From positions 310,001-374,000 of the forward strand of contig NZ_VTGX01000003.1 in NCBI RefSeq assembly GCF_009729095.1: a stretch of 64,000 bases of DNA, given 5' to 3'. Shown one piece after another: positions 7,796 to 16,020 of this stretch. Position numbers and translations under genes: made by a program. Numbering within the stretch: the first letter of the stretch is position 1; each line of letters begins with the position of its first letter. The stretch is from Mycolicibacterium sp. CBMA 247. GTDB taxonomy: Bacteria; Actinomycetota; Actinomycetes; Mycobacteriales; Mycobacteriaceae. The notes under the pieces are model-generated. The model saw only the letters and a list, made by a program, of their open reading frames with translations, ran no database searches and was not told where the DNA came from.

Positions 7796-9355
7796 GTGCA
7801 AACCACAGCCACCCACGCCTCCGCATCGTCGGGCGCCGGCTCATCGCTCGCGGTCACCACGTCACGCGAGGATTTCCGGGCGCTGGCCGCCGAGCATCGC
7901 GTGGTCCCGGTGACCCGCAAGGTGCTGGCAGACAGTGAGACGCCGTTGTCGGCGTACCGCAAGCTCGCCGCCAACCGTCCCGGCACATTCCTGCTGGAAT
8001 CGGCTGAGAACGGCCGCTCGTGGTCACGGTGGTCGTTCATCGGGGCCGGTGCCCCCGCAGCGCTGACGGTCCGCGACGACGAGGCGGTGTGGCTGGGCAC
8101 GGCGCCCAAGGACGCGCCGAGCGGTGGTGAGCCGTTGGCCGCGTTGCGGGCCACCCTGGACGTGCTGCAGACCGAGGCGTTACCGGACCTGCCGCCGTTG
8201 TCCTCGGGATTGGTGGGGTACTTCGCCTACGACATGGTGCGCCGGCTCGAGCGGCTGCCCGAGCTTGCGGTCGACGATCTGGGCCTGCCGGACATGGTGC
8301 TGCTGCTGGCCACCGACATCGCCGCCGTCGACCACCACGAGGGCACCATCACCCTGATCGCCAACGCGGTGAACTGGAACGGCACCGACGAGCGGGTCGA
8401 CGAGGCCTACGACGACGCGGTGCGACGCCTCGATGTGATGACCGCTGCACTCGGTCAGCCGCTGCCGTCGACGGTGGCGACGTTCAGCCGGCCACAGCCC
8501 GATCACCGGGCGCAGCGCACGGTGGAGGAATACAGCGCGATCGTGGAGAAGCTGGTCGGCGACATCGAGGCCGGTGAAGCGTTCCAGGTCGTGCCGTCGC
8601 AGCGGTTCGAGATGACGACCCGAGCAGACCCCATTGATGTCTACCGGATGCTGCGGGTGACCAATCCCAGCCCGTACATGTACCTGCTCAACGTCCCCGA
8701 TGCCGATGGCGGGCTGGACTTTTCGGTCGTCGGCTCCAGCCCCGAGGCGCTCGTCACCGTCAAGGACGGCCGGGCCACCACACATCCGATCGCGGGTACC
8801 CGGTGGCGCGGTACCACCGAGGAAGAGGACCTGCTGCTGGAGAAGGAGCTGCAGGAGGACGAGAAGGAGCGGGCCGAGCATCTGATGCTGGTCGATCTGG
8901 GCCGAAACGATCTGGGCCGGGTGTGCCGCCCGGGCACCGTTCGGGTCGAGGACTACAGCCACATCGAGCGTTACAGCCACGTCATGCACCTGGTGTCGAC
9001 GGTCACCGGCGAACTGGCCGAGGGCAAGACCGCGCTGGATGCGGTGACGGCATGCTTCCCGGCCGGCACCCTGTCCGGGGCGCCCAAGGTGCGGGCCATG
9101 GAGTTGATCGAGGAGGTCGAGAAGACCCGAAGGGGCCTCTATGGAGGTGTGCTGGGATACCTCGACTTCGCAGGCAACGCCGACTTCGCCATCGCCATCC
9201 GCACCGCTCTGATGCGCAACGGCACCGCCTATGTGCAGGCAGGTGGGGGAGTCGTGGCCGATTCCAACGGCCCTTACGAGTACAACGAATCGGCGAACAA
9301 GGCCAAAGCCGTGCTCAACGCCATCGCCGCCGCTGACACGTTGGCCGAGCCGTGA
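7796..9355 (+). CDS. trpE: anthranilate synthase component I
   Basis: 519 aa, GTG start. It converts chorismate and ammonia (from a TrpG glutaminase encoded elsewhere) to anthranilate. The LLES motif of the tryptophan feedback site is at residues 66-69. The chorismate-binding domain shows GSSPEALV, GTRWRGTTEEED, LMLVDLGRNDLGRV and the C-terminal GGGVVADS signature. It is the first gene of the trp group, with the next gene overlapping by 4 bp. A run of two Trp codons upstream (around 7767-7772) lies in a frame that does not terminate before trpE, so a classical trp leader is not convincing. Confidence 0.95.
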   Translation: MQTTATHASASSGAGSSLAVTTSREDFRALAAEHRVVPVTRKVLADSETPLSAYRKLAANRPGTFLLESAENGRSWSRWSFIGAGAPAALTVRDDEAVWLGTAPKDAPSGGEPLAALRATLDVLQTEALPDLPPLSSGLVGYFAYDMVRRLERLPELAVDDLGLPDMVLLLATDIAAVDHHEGTITLIANAVNWNGTDERVDEAYDDAVRRLDVMTAALGQPLPSTVATFSRPQPDHRAQRTVEEYSAIVEKLVGDIEAGEAFQVVPSQRFEMTTRADPIDVYRMLRVTNPSPYMYLLNVPDADGGLDFSVVGSSPEALVTVKDGRATTHPIAGTRWRGTTEEEDLLLEKELQEDEKERAEHLMLVDLGRNDLGRVCRPGTVRVEDYSHIERYSHVMHLVSTVTGELAEGKTALDAVTACFPAGTLSGAPKVRAMELIEEVEKTRRGLYGGVLGYLDFAGNADFAIAIRTALMRNGTAYVQAGGGVVADSNGPYEYNESANKAKAVLNAIAAADTLAEP

Positions 9356-9960
9356 CGCGGGTAGCGCAGGCGCTGTTTGTCGTCGCAGCCGTGGTGCTGT
9401 GGGTGGCGTCGCGGATGACCTGGGTCGAAGTGAGCTCGTTCGACGGGCTCGGCCAACCCAAGACCGCCACATTGACCGGTGCGTCCTGGTCGACAGCGTT
9501 GATTCCGCTGGCGTTGCTGGTGCTGGCCGCTGCGGTCGCGGCGCTGGCCGTGCATGGCTGGCCGCTGCGGTTGCTGGCGCTGCTGATCTCCGCGGCAAGC
9601 GCGGGCATGGGGTACCTGGCGATCAGCCTGTGGGTGATCAAGGATGTCGCGGTGCGAGCCGCTGACCTGGCGTTGGTTCCGGTGGCCCAGCTGACCGGAA
9701 CCAGCCGCTCCTACGGCGGCGCGGTATTGACCCTGGTCGCGGCGGGGTGTGCGCTTGTCGGTGCGGTTCTGCTCATGCGCTCGGCCAACAGCGCCAAGCG
9801 CACGGTTGCGGGGCGCTATGCCGCCCCCGCAGCCCGGCGGGGTGCGGTCAAGGGCGAAGACAGCGGCGAGCCCATGTCGGAGCGAATGTTGTGGGATGCG
9901 CTGGACGAAGGCCAGGATCCGACCGGCGACGGCAGCGATCCTGACACTAAGGGGCGGTGA
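9352..9960 (+). CDS. trp-operon-associated membrane protein (TIGR02234 / Rv1610-like)
   Basis: 202 aa starting at a GTG that overlaps the trpE stop (GTGA). Four hydrophobic segments lie around residues 4-20, 42-62, 66-90 and 118-140, with an extracellular TWVEVSSFDGLG loop after the first. The cytoplasmic tail is Arg- then Asp-rich. This is the conserved actinobacterial membrane protein found between trpE and trpC; its biochemical role is unknown. Position and coupling suggest a link to tryptophan synthesis or transport. Confidence 0.85.
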   Translation: MTRVAQALFVVAAVVLWVASRMTWVEVSSFDGLGQPKTATLTGASWSTALIPLALLVLAAAVAALAVHGWPLRLLALLISAASAGMGYLAISLWVIKDVAVRAADLALVPVAQLTGTSRSYGGAVLTLVAAGCALVGAVLLMRSANSAKRTVAGRYAAPAARRGAVKGEDSGEPMSERMLWDALDEGQDPTGDGSDPDTKGR

Positions 9961-10043
9961 AAGATGAGGGTGTGGCGACGGCTACCCTTCCAGGGAGGGC
10001 AACCGGGACCGGCCCGGAGGCACCAGAAAGGAACCGACGGGCG

Positions 10044-10862
10044 ATGAGTTCGGCCACAGTGCTCGACTCCATTATCGAGGGAGTCCGCGCCGACGTAGCC
10101 GCCCGCGAAGCCGTAATCAGCCTGGCTGATATCAAGGCGCGGGCCCAGGATGCACCCCCTCCGCTCAACGTGATGGCTGCGTTGCGGGAACCGGGAATTG
10201 CCGTGATCGCCGAGGTGAAGCGGGCGAGCCCGTCCCGGGGCGAGTTGGCCAATATCGCCGATCCGGCGCAATTGGCGCAGGCCTACCAGGCCGGCGGTGC
10301 GCGGGTGATCAGCGTGCTCACTGAGCAGCGCAGGTTCAACGGCTCGCTGGACGACCTGGACGCCGTGCGGGCTGCGGTGTCAATCCCGGTGCTGCGCAAG
10401 GACTTTATCGTCAAGCCGTACCAGATCCACGAGGCTCGGGCGCATGGCGCCGACATGCTGCTGCTGATCGTGGCGGCGCTCGAGCAGTCGGTGTTGGAAT
10501 CGCTGCTGGAGCGCACGGAGTCCCTCGGGATGACGGCGCTCGTGGAGGTGCACACCGAAGAGGAGGCGGACCGGGCGCTGCAGGCCGGTGCCACGGTCAT
10601 CGGCGTCAACGCCCGCGACCTCAAGACATTGGAAGTCGATCGCGACTGCTTCGGCCGGATCGCTCCGGGGTTGCCCAGCAATGTCATCCGCATCGCGGAG
10701 TCCGGCGTCCGCGGAACCGCTGATCTGCTGGCCTACGCCGGTGCGGGTGCCGATGCAGTGTTGGTCGGCGAGGGCCTGGTGACCAGCGGGGATCCCCGCA
10801 GCGCGGTTGCCGACTTGGTCACCGCCGGTACGCACCCGTCCTGCCCGAAACCGGCTCGCTGA
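10044..10862 (+). CDS. trpC: indole-3-glycerol phosphate synthase
   Basis: 272 aa from the ATG at 10044 (MSSATVLDSIIEGV), the usual mycobacterial length; an in-frame extension back to 9957 lacks similarity. The (beta/alpha)8 barrel motifs are visible: VIAEVKRASPSRG with the catalytic Lys, LRKDFIVKPYQI with the second Lys, GVNARDLKT, and the phosphate-binding IAESGV and VLVGEGLV. It closes the indole ring from CdRP by decarboxylation and dehydration. The 83-bp stretch before it contains the ribosome binding site gaaagga near 10027-10033. Confidence 0.95.
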   Translation: MSSATVLDSIIEGVRADVAAREAVISLADIKARAQDAPPPLNVMAALREPGIAVIAEVKRASPSRGELANIADPAQLAQAYQAGGARVISVLTEQRRFNGSLDDLDAVRAAVSIPVLRKDFIVKPYQIHEARAHGADMLLLIVAALEQSVLESLLERTESLGMTALVEVHTEEEADRALQAGATVIGVNARDLKTLEVDRDCFGRIAPGLPSNVIRIAESGVRGTADLLAYAGAGADAVLVGEGLVTSGDPRSAVADLVTAGTHPSCPKPAR

Positions 10863-10899
10863 ATCAGGCAATGAGCCGCTTGCACGAAAAGGCACTTTG

Positions 10900-12165
10900 A
10901 TGGCGGATCTCGCGGGGCCCGAGTTGCCCCGTTCCAGCGCTGGCGTTGCTGAACCCACCGTTCACGATCCCGACGCCCTGGGGCATTTCGGTTCCTACGG
11001 GGGCCGACTGGTTCCCGAGGCGCTGATGGCGGTGATCGAAGAGGTCACCGCGGCCTACGAGAAGGCCCGCGGTGATCAAGCCTTCCTCGACGAGCTCGAC
11101 CGGTTGCAGCGCCACTACAGCGGCCGGCCGTCACCGCTGTACGAGGCGGCCCGGCTGTCCGAGTATGCCGGCGGCGCGCGCATCTTCCTCAAACGAGAAG
11201 ACCTGAACCACACCGGTTCTCACAAGATCAACAACGTTCTGGGACAGGCGCTGCTGGCGCGGCAGATGGGCAAGACCCGCGTCATCGCGGAGACCGGCGC
11301 CGGCCAGCACGGCGTGGCCACCGCAACCGCATGTGCACTGCTCGGTCTGGAATGCGTCGTCTACATGGGCGCGGTGGACACCGCCCGCCAGGCCCTCAAC
11401 GTCGCGCGGATGCGTCTGCTCGGTGCCACGGTCGTATCGGTCGAGGCCGGCTCCAAAACCCTCAAAGACGCGATCAATGAAGCGTTCCGGGACTGGGTCA
11501 CCAATGCCGACGACACCTACTACTGCTTCGGGACGGCGGCGGGACCGCATCCGTTCCCGGTCATGGTGCGAGATTTCCAGCGCATCATCGGCATGGAGGC
11601 CAGGGTGCAGATTCTCGATCAGGCCGGTCGGCTGCCCGACGCGGTCACCGCGTGCGTCGGTGGCGGCTCGAATGCCATCGGCATCTTCCACACCTTCATC
11701 GACGACCCGGCGGTGCGGTTGATCGGTTTCGAGGCCGCCGGCGACGGTGTGGAAACCGGGCGGCACGCCGCGACATTCACCGGTGGCTCGCCGGGCGCGT
11801 TCCAGGGATCGTTCTCATACCTGCTTCAGGACGAGGACGGCCAGACGATCGAATCGCATTCCATCTCGGCTGGTTTGGACTACCCGGGCGTGGGGCCCGA
11901 GCATGCCTTCCTCAAAGACACCGGTCGTGCGGAGTACCGCCCGGTCACCGACACCGAGGCGATGGACGCGTTCTCGCTGTTGTGCCGTTGCGAGGGCATC
12001 ATTCCGGCGATCGAGTCGGCGCACGCAGTGGCCGGCGCTCTCAAGCTCGGACCCGAACTGGGCAGCGGATCGATCATCGTGGTCAACTTGTCCGGGCGCG
12101 GTGACAAGGACGTCGAGACGGCGGCCAAGTGGTTCGGACTGCTCGATGAGGGGAGCGCGGGATGA
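10900..12165 (+). CDS. trpB: tryptophan synthase beta subunit
   Basis: 421 aa from the ATG at 10900. It is a PLP enzyme joining indole and L-serine. The PLP Lys109 lies in HTGSHKINN, the glycine-rich phosphate loop is GGGSNAIG, and the ETGAGQHG and GRGDKD segments are conserved. It works as an alpha2beta2 complex with TrpA, channeling indole through the beta subunit. The gene overlaps trpA by 4 bp (ATGA), ensuring balanced synthesis. Confidence 0.97.
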   Translation: MADLAGPELPRSSAGVAEPTVHDPDALGHFGSYGGRLVPEALMAVIEEVTAAYEKARGDQAFLDELDRLQRHYSGRPSPLYEAARLSEYAGGARIFLKREDLNHTGSHKINNVLGQALLARQMGKTRVIAETGAGQHGVATATACALLGLECVVYMGAVDTARQALNVARMRLLGATVVSVEAGSKTLKDAINEAFRDWVTNADDTYYCFGTAAGPHPFPVMVRDFQRIIGMEARVQILDQAGRLPDAVTACVGGGSNAIGIFHTFIDDPAVRLIGFEAAGDGVETGRHAATFTGGSPGAFQGSFSYLLQDEDGQTIESHSISAGLDYPGVGPEHAFLKDTGRAEYRPVTDTEAMDAFSLLCRCEGIIPAIESAHAVAGALKLGPELGSGSIIVVNLSGRGDKDVETAAKWFGLLDEGSAG

Positions 12166-12950
12166 GCCGGCTGGGCGAGTTGTTCGATGGCTGCCGTGCC
12201 GAGGGCCGTGCCGCACTGATCGGCTACCTGCCGACCGGTTTTCCGGATGTGCAGACGTCGATCGCCGCGATGACAGCGATGGTCGAATCCGGTTGCGACC
12301 TGGTGGAAGTGGGCGTGCCTTACTCGGATCCGGGTATGGACGGGCCGACGATCGCCGCCGCCACCGAGGCTGCACTGGCCGGCGGTGTGCGGGTGCGCGA
12401 CACCCTTGCCGCGGTCGAGGCGATCAGCAACGCCGGCGGCCGCGCCGTGGTGATGACCTACTGGAACCCGGTGCTGCGCAAGGGTGTTGACACATTCGCC
12501 CGCGATCTGGCCTCCGCCGGCGGATATGGCTTGATCACCCCCGACCTGATCCCCGAGGAGGCCGTCGACTGGATCGCGGCATCCGAAGCGCACGATCTCG
12601 ACCGGATCTTCCTGGTCGCCCCGTCCTCGACGCCGGAGCGGCTCGCGGCCACCGTGAACGCCTCGCGAGGCTTCGTCTACGCCGCATCGACCATGGGCGT
12701 CACCGGGGTGCGTGATGTGGTCTCGAACGCGGCGCCGGAGTTGGTGCGCCGCGTCAGGGAAGTCTCCGACATCCCCGTCGGAGTGGGACTGGGCGTGCGC
12801 TCGGGGGAGCAGGCGGCCCAGATCGGCGCGTACGCCGACGGAGTCATCGTCGGGTCGGCATTGGTGTCGGCCCTGCAGGAGGGGTTGGACGCGTTGCGTC
12901 GCCTCACCGAGGAACTGGCCAACGGCGTTAGGCAGAGGATTTCAGCTTGA
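12162..12950 (+). CDS. trpA: tryptophan synthase alpha subunit
   Basis: 262 aa. It cleaves indole-3-glycerol phosphate to indole and glyceraldehyde 3-phosphate. Both catalytic acids are in canonical positions, Glu49 in LVEVGVPYSDP and Asp60 in GMDGP. The phosphate-binding GVGLGVRSGEQ and GVIVGSALV loops are present. It overlaps trpB upstream and lgt downstream by 4 bp each, so trpB-trpA-lgt form one tightly packed transcript. Confidence 0.97.
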   Translation: MSRLGELFDGCRAEGRAALIGYLPTGFPDVQTSIAAMTAMVESGCDLVEVGVPYSDPGMDGPTIAAATEAALAGGVRVRDTLAAVEAISNAGGRAVVMTYWNPVLRKGVDTFARDLASAGGYGLITPDLIPEEAVDWIAASEAHDLDRIFLVAPSSTPERLAATVNASRGFVYAASTMGVTGVRDVVSNAAPELVRRVREVSDIPVGVGLGVRSGEQAAQIGAYADGVIVGSALVSALQEGLDALRRLTEELANGVRQRISA

Positions 12951-15112
12951 CCACTACCGTGCTCGCGTATTTGCCCAGCCCGTCACAGGGCGTCTGGCAT
13001 CTGGGGCCGGTGCCGATCCGCGCATACGCGCTCTGCATCATCGTGGGCATCGTCGCTGCGCTGGTCATCGGCGACCGGCGTTGGCAGGCGCGAGGTGGGC
13101 AGGCCGGCGTCATCTATGACATCGCCTTGTGGGCCGTACCTTTCGGCCTCGTAGGTGGCCGGCTCTATCACGTCATGACGGATTGGCCCACGTATTTCGG
13201 CCCCGGTGGCAAGGGTCTTGGTGCGGCATTCCAGGTTTGGGAAGGCGGCCTGGGCATCTGGGGCGCCGTCGCGCTGGGCGGCGTCGGAGCCTGGATCGGC
13301 TGTCGTTCGCGTGAGATCCCGCTGCCGGCCTTCGCTGACGCGATTGCGCCCGGAATCATCCTGGCCCAGGCCATCGGCCGGCTCGGCAACTACTTCAATC
13401 AAGAGTTGTACGGCGGTGACACCACCCTGCCGTGGGGCCTGAAGATCTACCAGCGACTCAATGCCGCCGGACAGGTGGACTATCTCAACGGGGTGTCCAC
13501 CGGTGAGGTCCTGAAGGTGGTGCACCCCACCTTCCTCTACGAATTGCTGTGGAACCTACTGGTTTTCGCGCTGCTGATCTGGGCTGACCGCCGGTTCAAA
13601 CTGGGCCACGGCCGGTTGTTCGCCCTGTATGTGGCCGGCTACTGCGCGGGCCGGTTCATGATCGAATTGATGCGCAGCGATCCGGCGACCGAGTTCGCGG
13701 GTATCCGCGTCAACACCTTCACCTCGACGTTCGTGTTCATCGGCGCCGTCGTCTACATCATGTTGGCGACCAAGGGACGGGAAGCCCCGGAGACCTTGGC
13801 GGGCAAGCGCGATGACGAAGAGGATGAGGATGAATCGGCGGTAGACGAGCTCGGTAAGGAGCTCGTTGCCGCGGCGGCCACGACCGGTGTTGTCGCGGCC
13901 GCGACGGTGGCCGGGCAAGACGATGACGAAGATGCCGACCACATGCATCCGGATGAGGTCGGCGCCAGTGAGGATGACGGGGCCGAAGCAGCGGCGGCAA
14001 TCGAGCTGAAGGCGATCGTTGGTGAGTCCGACGATGCCGCGGAGGAGTCCGGCGAAGCCGAGGAAGCTGCCGATGAGGCGGCTACCGAAGACGAGTCCCT
14101 CGAGGCTGAAGCTGAACCCGAATCCGAGGAAGCCGTAGCGGAATCTGAGGAACCTGCCGAGGAGCAAGCCGCTGACGAGCCCGAGGCTGCTGAAGCCGCA
14201 ACTGAAACGGACGTCGCAGATCAGGGTGCTGGCGAGGTTTCTGCCGGCGATGAGTCCACTGCTGCCGATGGTGAGGCTGAAGCCGAATCTGCGGAAGCTC
14301 CCGAGGAGCAGGCCGTTGGCGAGGACGCCGAGGTTGAGGTCGAGGAAGAGACTGCCGACGAGGGTGAGCCGGCCGAGGTCCCGGTCGAGGCCGTTGCCGA
14401 CGATGAGTCCGTCGAAGACGAAGCCCAGGAAGCCGTCGATGAGACTGCTGACCAGGCCGATTCTGACGAGGACGGTGAGTCCGTCGAGTCGGTGGATGCC
14501 GACGAGGCGCCCGAGGCCGAGACAGTCGAAGAGCCGGCGGCCGCTGCTGAGGCTGAAGAAGACGCCGGCGACGCGGCCGATGCCGACGAAGACTCCGAAC
14601 CTGCCGAAACTGAGGCCCAGACAGTCGAGGAGCCGCCGGCCGCCGACGATTCAGAGCAGGGCGCCGTCGAGGCAGTCACAGATGAGGGCTCTGACTCCGC
14701 CGAAACGGTTAGCGGCGAAGAAGACGTTGACGAGCCTGAGGCTGCGGTAGCCGAGAACCCCTCCGAAGCCGAAGCGAGTGATGAGGCGGAGGACGACGCC
14801 ACCACGGTTGATGAGGCTGTCGCTGACGAGGAGTCCGAGCCTGTCGAGCAGGTCGACGACGAGTCGGAATCCGTTGACGTGACCGATGAGTCCGCGACGG
14901 ACGAGCCTGCGGTCGAGTCCGAATCGGTGGCGGAAACCGATGCCGAAACCGACGAGGGAGAAGGCGCTGACGTCGCCGACGAGGCCGCAGAGGACGAGGC
15001 AGAGGACAAGACGGATGGCGAGTCCGAAGATGAAACACCGGCTGCTGTCCAGGCGCCCGAGCCGTCCCGGCAGGGCGGCCGGACACGGCGCTGGTTCCGC
15101 CGCAACCGGTAA
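12947..15112 (+). CDS. lgt: prolipoprotein diacylglyceryl transferase with a ~430-residue acidic tail
   Basis: 721 aa with a TTG start overlapping the trpA stop. The N-terminal ~285 residues form the seven-helix Lgt core that moves diacylglycerol from phosphatidylglycerol to the lipobox Cys of prolipoproteins. The family signature GRLGNYFNQE is at 144-153, and the conserved His (GGRLYHVMTDW) is His75. From about residue 289 the chain is almost entirely Glu, Asp, Ala, Ser, Val and Thr, with no predicted fold, and ends in a basic GGRTRRWFRRNR. The tail should lie in the cytoplasm after the last helix. Mycobacterial Lgt proteins have C-terminal extensions, but this one exceeds the catalytic domain in length. 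Confidence 0.95.
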   Translation: MTTTVLAYLPSPSQGVWHLGPVPIRAYALCIIVGIVAALVIGDRRWQARGGQAGVIYDIALWAVPFGLVGGRLYHVMTDWPTYFGPGGKGLGAAFQVWEGGLGIWGAVALGGVGAWIGCRSREIPLPAFADAIAPGIILAQAIGRLGNYFNQELYGGDTTLPWGLKIYQRLNAAGQVDYLNGVSTGEVLKVVHPTFLYELLWNLLVFALLIWADRRFKLGHGRLFALYVAGYCAGRFMIELMRSDPATEFAGIRVNTFTSTFVFIGAVVYIMLATKGREAPETLAGKRDDEEDEDESAVDELGKELVAAAATTGVVAAATVAGQDDDEDADHMHPDEVGASEDDGAEAAAAIELKAIVGESDDAAEESGEAEEAADEAATEDESLEAEAEPESEEAVAESEEPAEEQAADEPEAAEAATETDVADQGAGEVSAGDESTAADGEAEAESAEAPEEQAVGEDAEVEVEEETADEGEPAEVPVEAVADDESVEDEAQEAVDETADQADSDEDGESVESVDADEAPEAETVEEPAAAAEAEEDAGDAADADEDSEPAETEAQTVEEPPAADDSEQGAVEAVTDEGSDSAETVSGEEDVDEPEAAVAENPSEAEASDEAEDDATTVDEAVADEESEPVEQVDDESESVDVTDESATDEPAVESESVAETDAETDEGEGADVADEAAEDEAEDKTDGESEDETPAAVQAPEPSRQGGRTRRWFRRNR

Positions 15113-15139
15113 CTGCCCGCGCTCTGGCATCCTGGCTGT

Positions 15140-15535
15140 ATGACTGACCCGTCACAGTCCGGAGGCCCTACGGACGGCCCGCCGCCCATTTTTCCGCCGC
15201 CGGCGGGATATCCGCCGCCACCGCCCGGCTACCAGCCGTATCCGCCGGCGTATGTGGATCCGAGCGCGCCGTATGGTCGTCACCCGATCACCGGTGAACC
15301 GTTCTCCGACAAGTCCAAGGTGATCGCCGGCCTGCTGCAGTTGCTCGGTCTGTTCGGCCTGGTCGGGATCGGGCGCATCTACCTCGGTCAGACCGGATTG
15401 GGTGTTGCTCAGTTGATCGTGGGTCTGGTCACCTGCGGCATCGGTGCCTTCATCTGGGGGATCATCGACGCCGTCCTGATTCTGACGGACAGGGTCCGCG
15501 ACCCGTTCGGGCGACCGCTGCGCGATGGAACCTAG
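15140..15535 (+). CDS. TM2-domain membrane protein with Pro/Tyr-rich N-terminus
   Basis: 131 aa. The first ~45 residues are Pro/Gly/Tyr-rich and disordered (PPPAGYPPPPPGYQPYPPAY). A TM2 domain follows: two hydrophobic helices (about 68-88 and 93-115) joined by the short IGRIYLGQTGLG turn, with a charged Asp-Arg end. By position it corresponds to Rv1615. Function unknown. It overlaps the next gene by 11 bp. Confidence 0.8.
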   Translation: MTDPSQSGGPTDGPPPIFPPPAGYPPPPPGYQPYPPAYVDPSAPYGRHPITGEPFSDKSKVIAGLLQLLGLFGLVGIGRIYLGQTGLGVAQLIVGLVTCGIGAFIWGIIDAVLILTDRVRDPFGRPLRDGT

Positions 15536-15935
15536 CGGCCGAACCACCACGACGGGGCGGTACACGCTGCTGGCCGGGGGCACGCTCGTGGTCGGCGCGC
15601 TGACCTACATCGGCGTGGCCGACCCGCACCGCTCGGGATTCCTGTTCCCCGGGTGCCCCTTCAAGGCTCTCACCGGGTGGAACTGCCCGGCCTGTGGTGG
15701 CCTGCGGATGACCCATGACCTGCTCCACGGGGATCTGGGCGCAGCCGTCGTCGACAACGTGTTCGCCCTGGTCGGCCTACCTGCACTGGTGGTGTGGATG
15801 CTGGTGCGGTGGCGGCTGGGCAAGAGGCTCTTCCCGCTGCCGGCCGTGGTGACCATCGTGGTGACGTTGGTGGTCTGGACCGTGGTGCGGAACCTGCCGG
15901 GTTTCCCGCTGGTACCGACGATAAGCGTCCAGTAG
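15525..15935 (+). CDS. DUF2752 membrane protein (Rv1616-like)
   Basis: 136 aa with three hydrophobic segments (about 14-32, 72-92 and 103-123). The DUF2752 signature CPFKALTGWNCPACGGLRMTH, with CPxC-type cysteines and the GLRMTH motif, lies between the first and second helices. Role unknown. It overlaps the TM2 gene and is conserved in this position in mycobacteria. Confidence 0.85.
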   Translation: MEPSGRTTTTGRYTLLAGGTLVVGALTYIGVADPHRSGFLFPGCPFKALTGWNCPACGGLRMTHDLLHGDLGAAVVDNVFALVGLPALVVWMLVRWRLGKRLFPLPAVVTIVVTLVVWTVVRNLPGFPLVPTISVQ

Positions 15936-16020
15936 TACCTCACCTGCGCTGATACACTGAAACTTCGGGCCGGTGCAGTCCCGGGACCAGGATGTTCCGG
16001 ACTTGCGGAGGTGCGATCAA

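Noticed and set aside
7758..7913. Frame with two Trp codons (MPGWWRQSG...) just before trpE, a possible trp leader peptide
   Set aside because: The frame does not stop until about 115 bp into trpE, there is no clear ribosome binding site, and no terminator/antiterminator pair fits in the 62-bp intergenic space.
14221..15189. Ser-rich minus-strand frame opposite the lgt tail
   Set aside because: The Ser/Ala/Thr run is the complement of the Glu/Asp/Ala codon run in the lgt tail. Lgt's frame is the continuous one from its catalytic domain.
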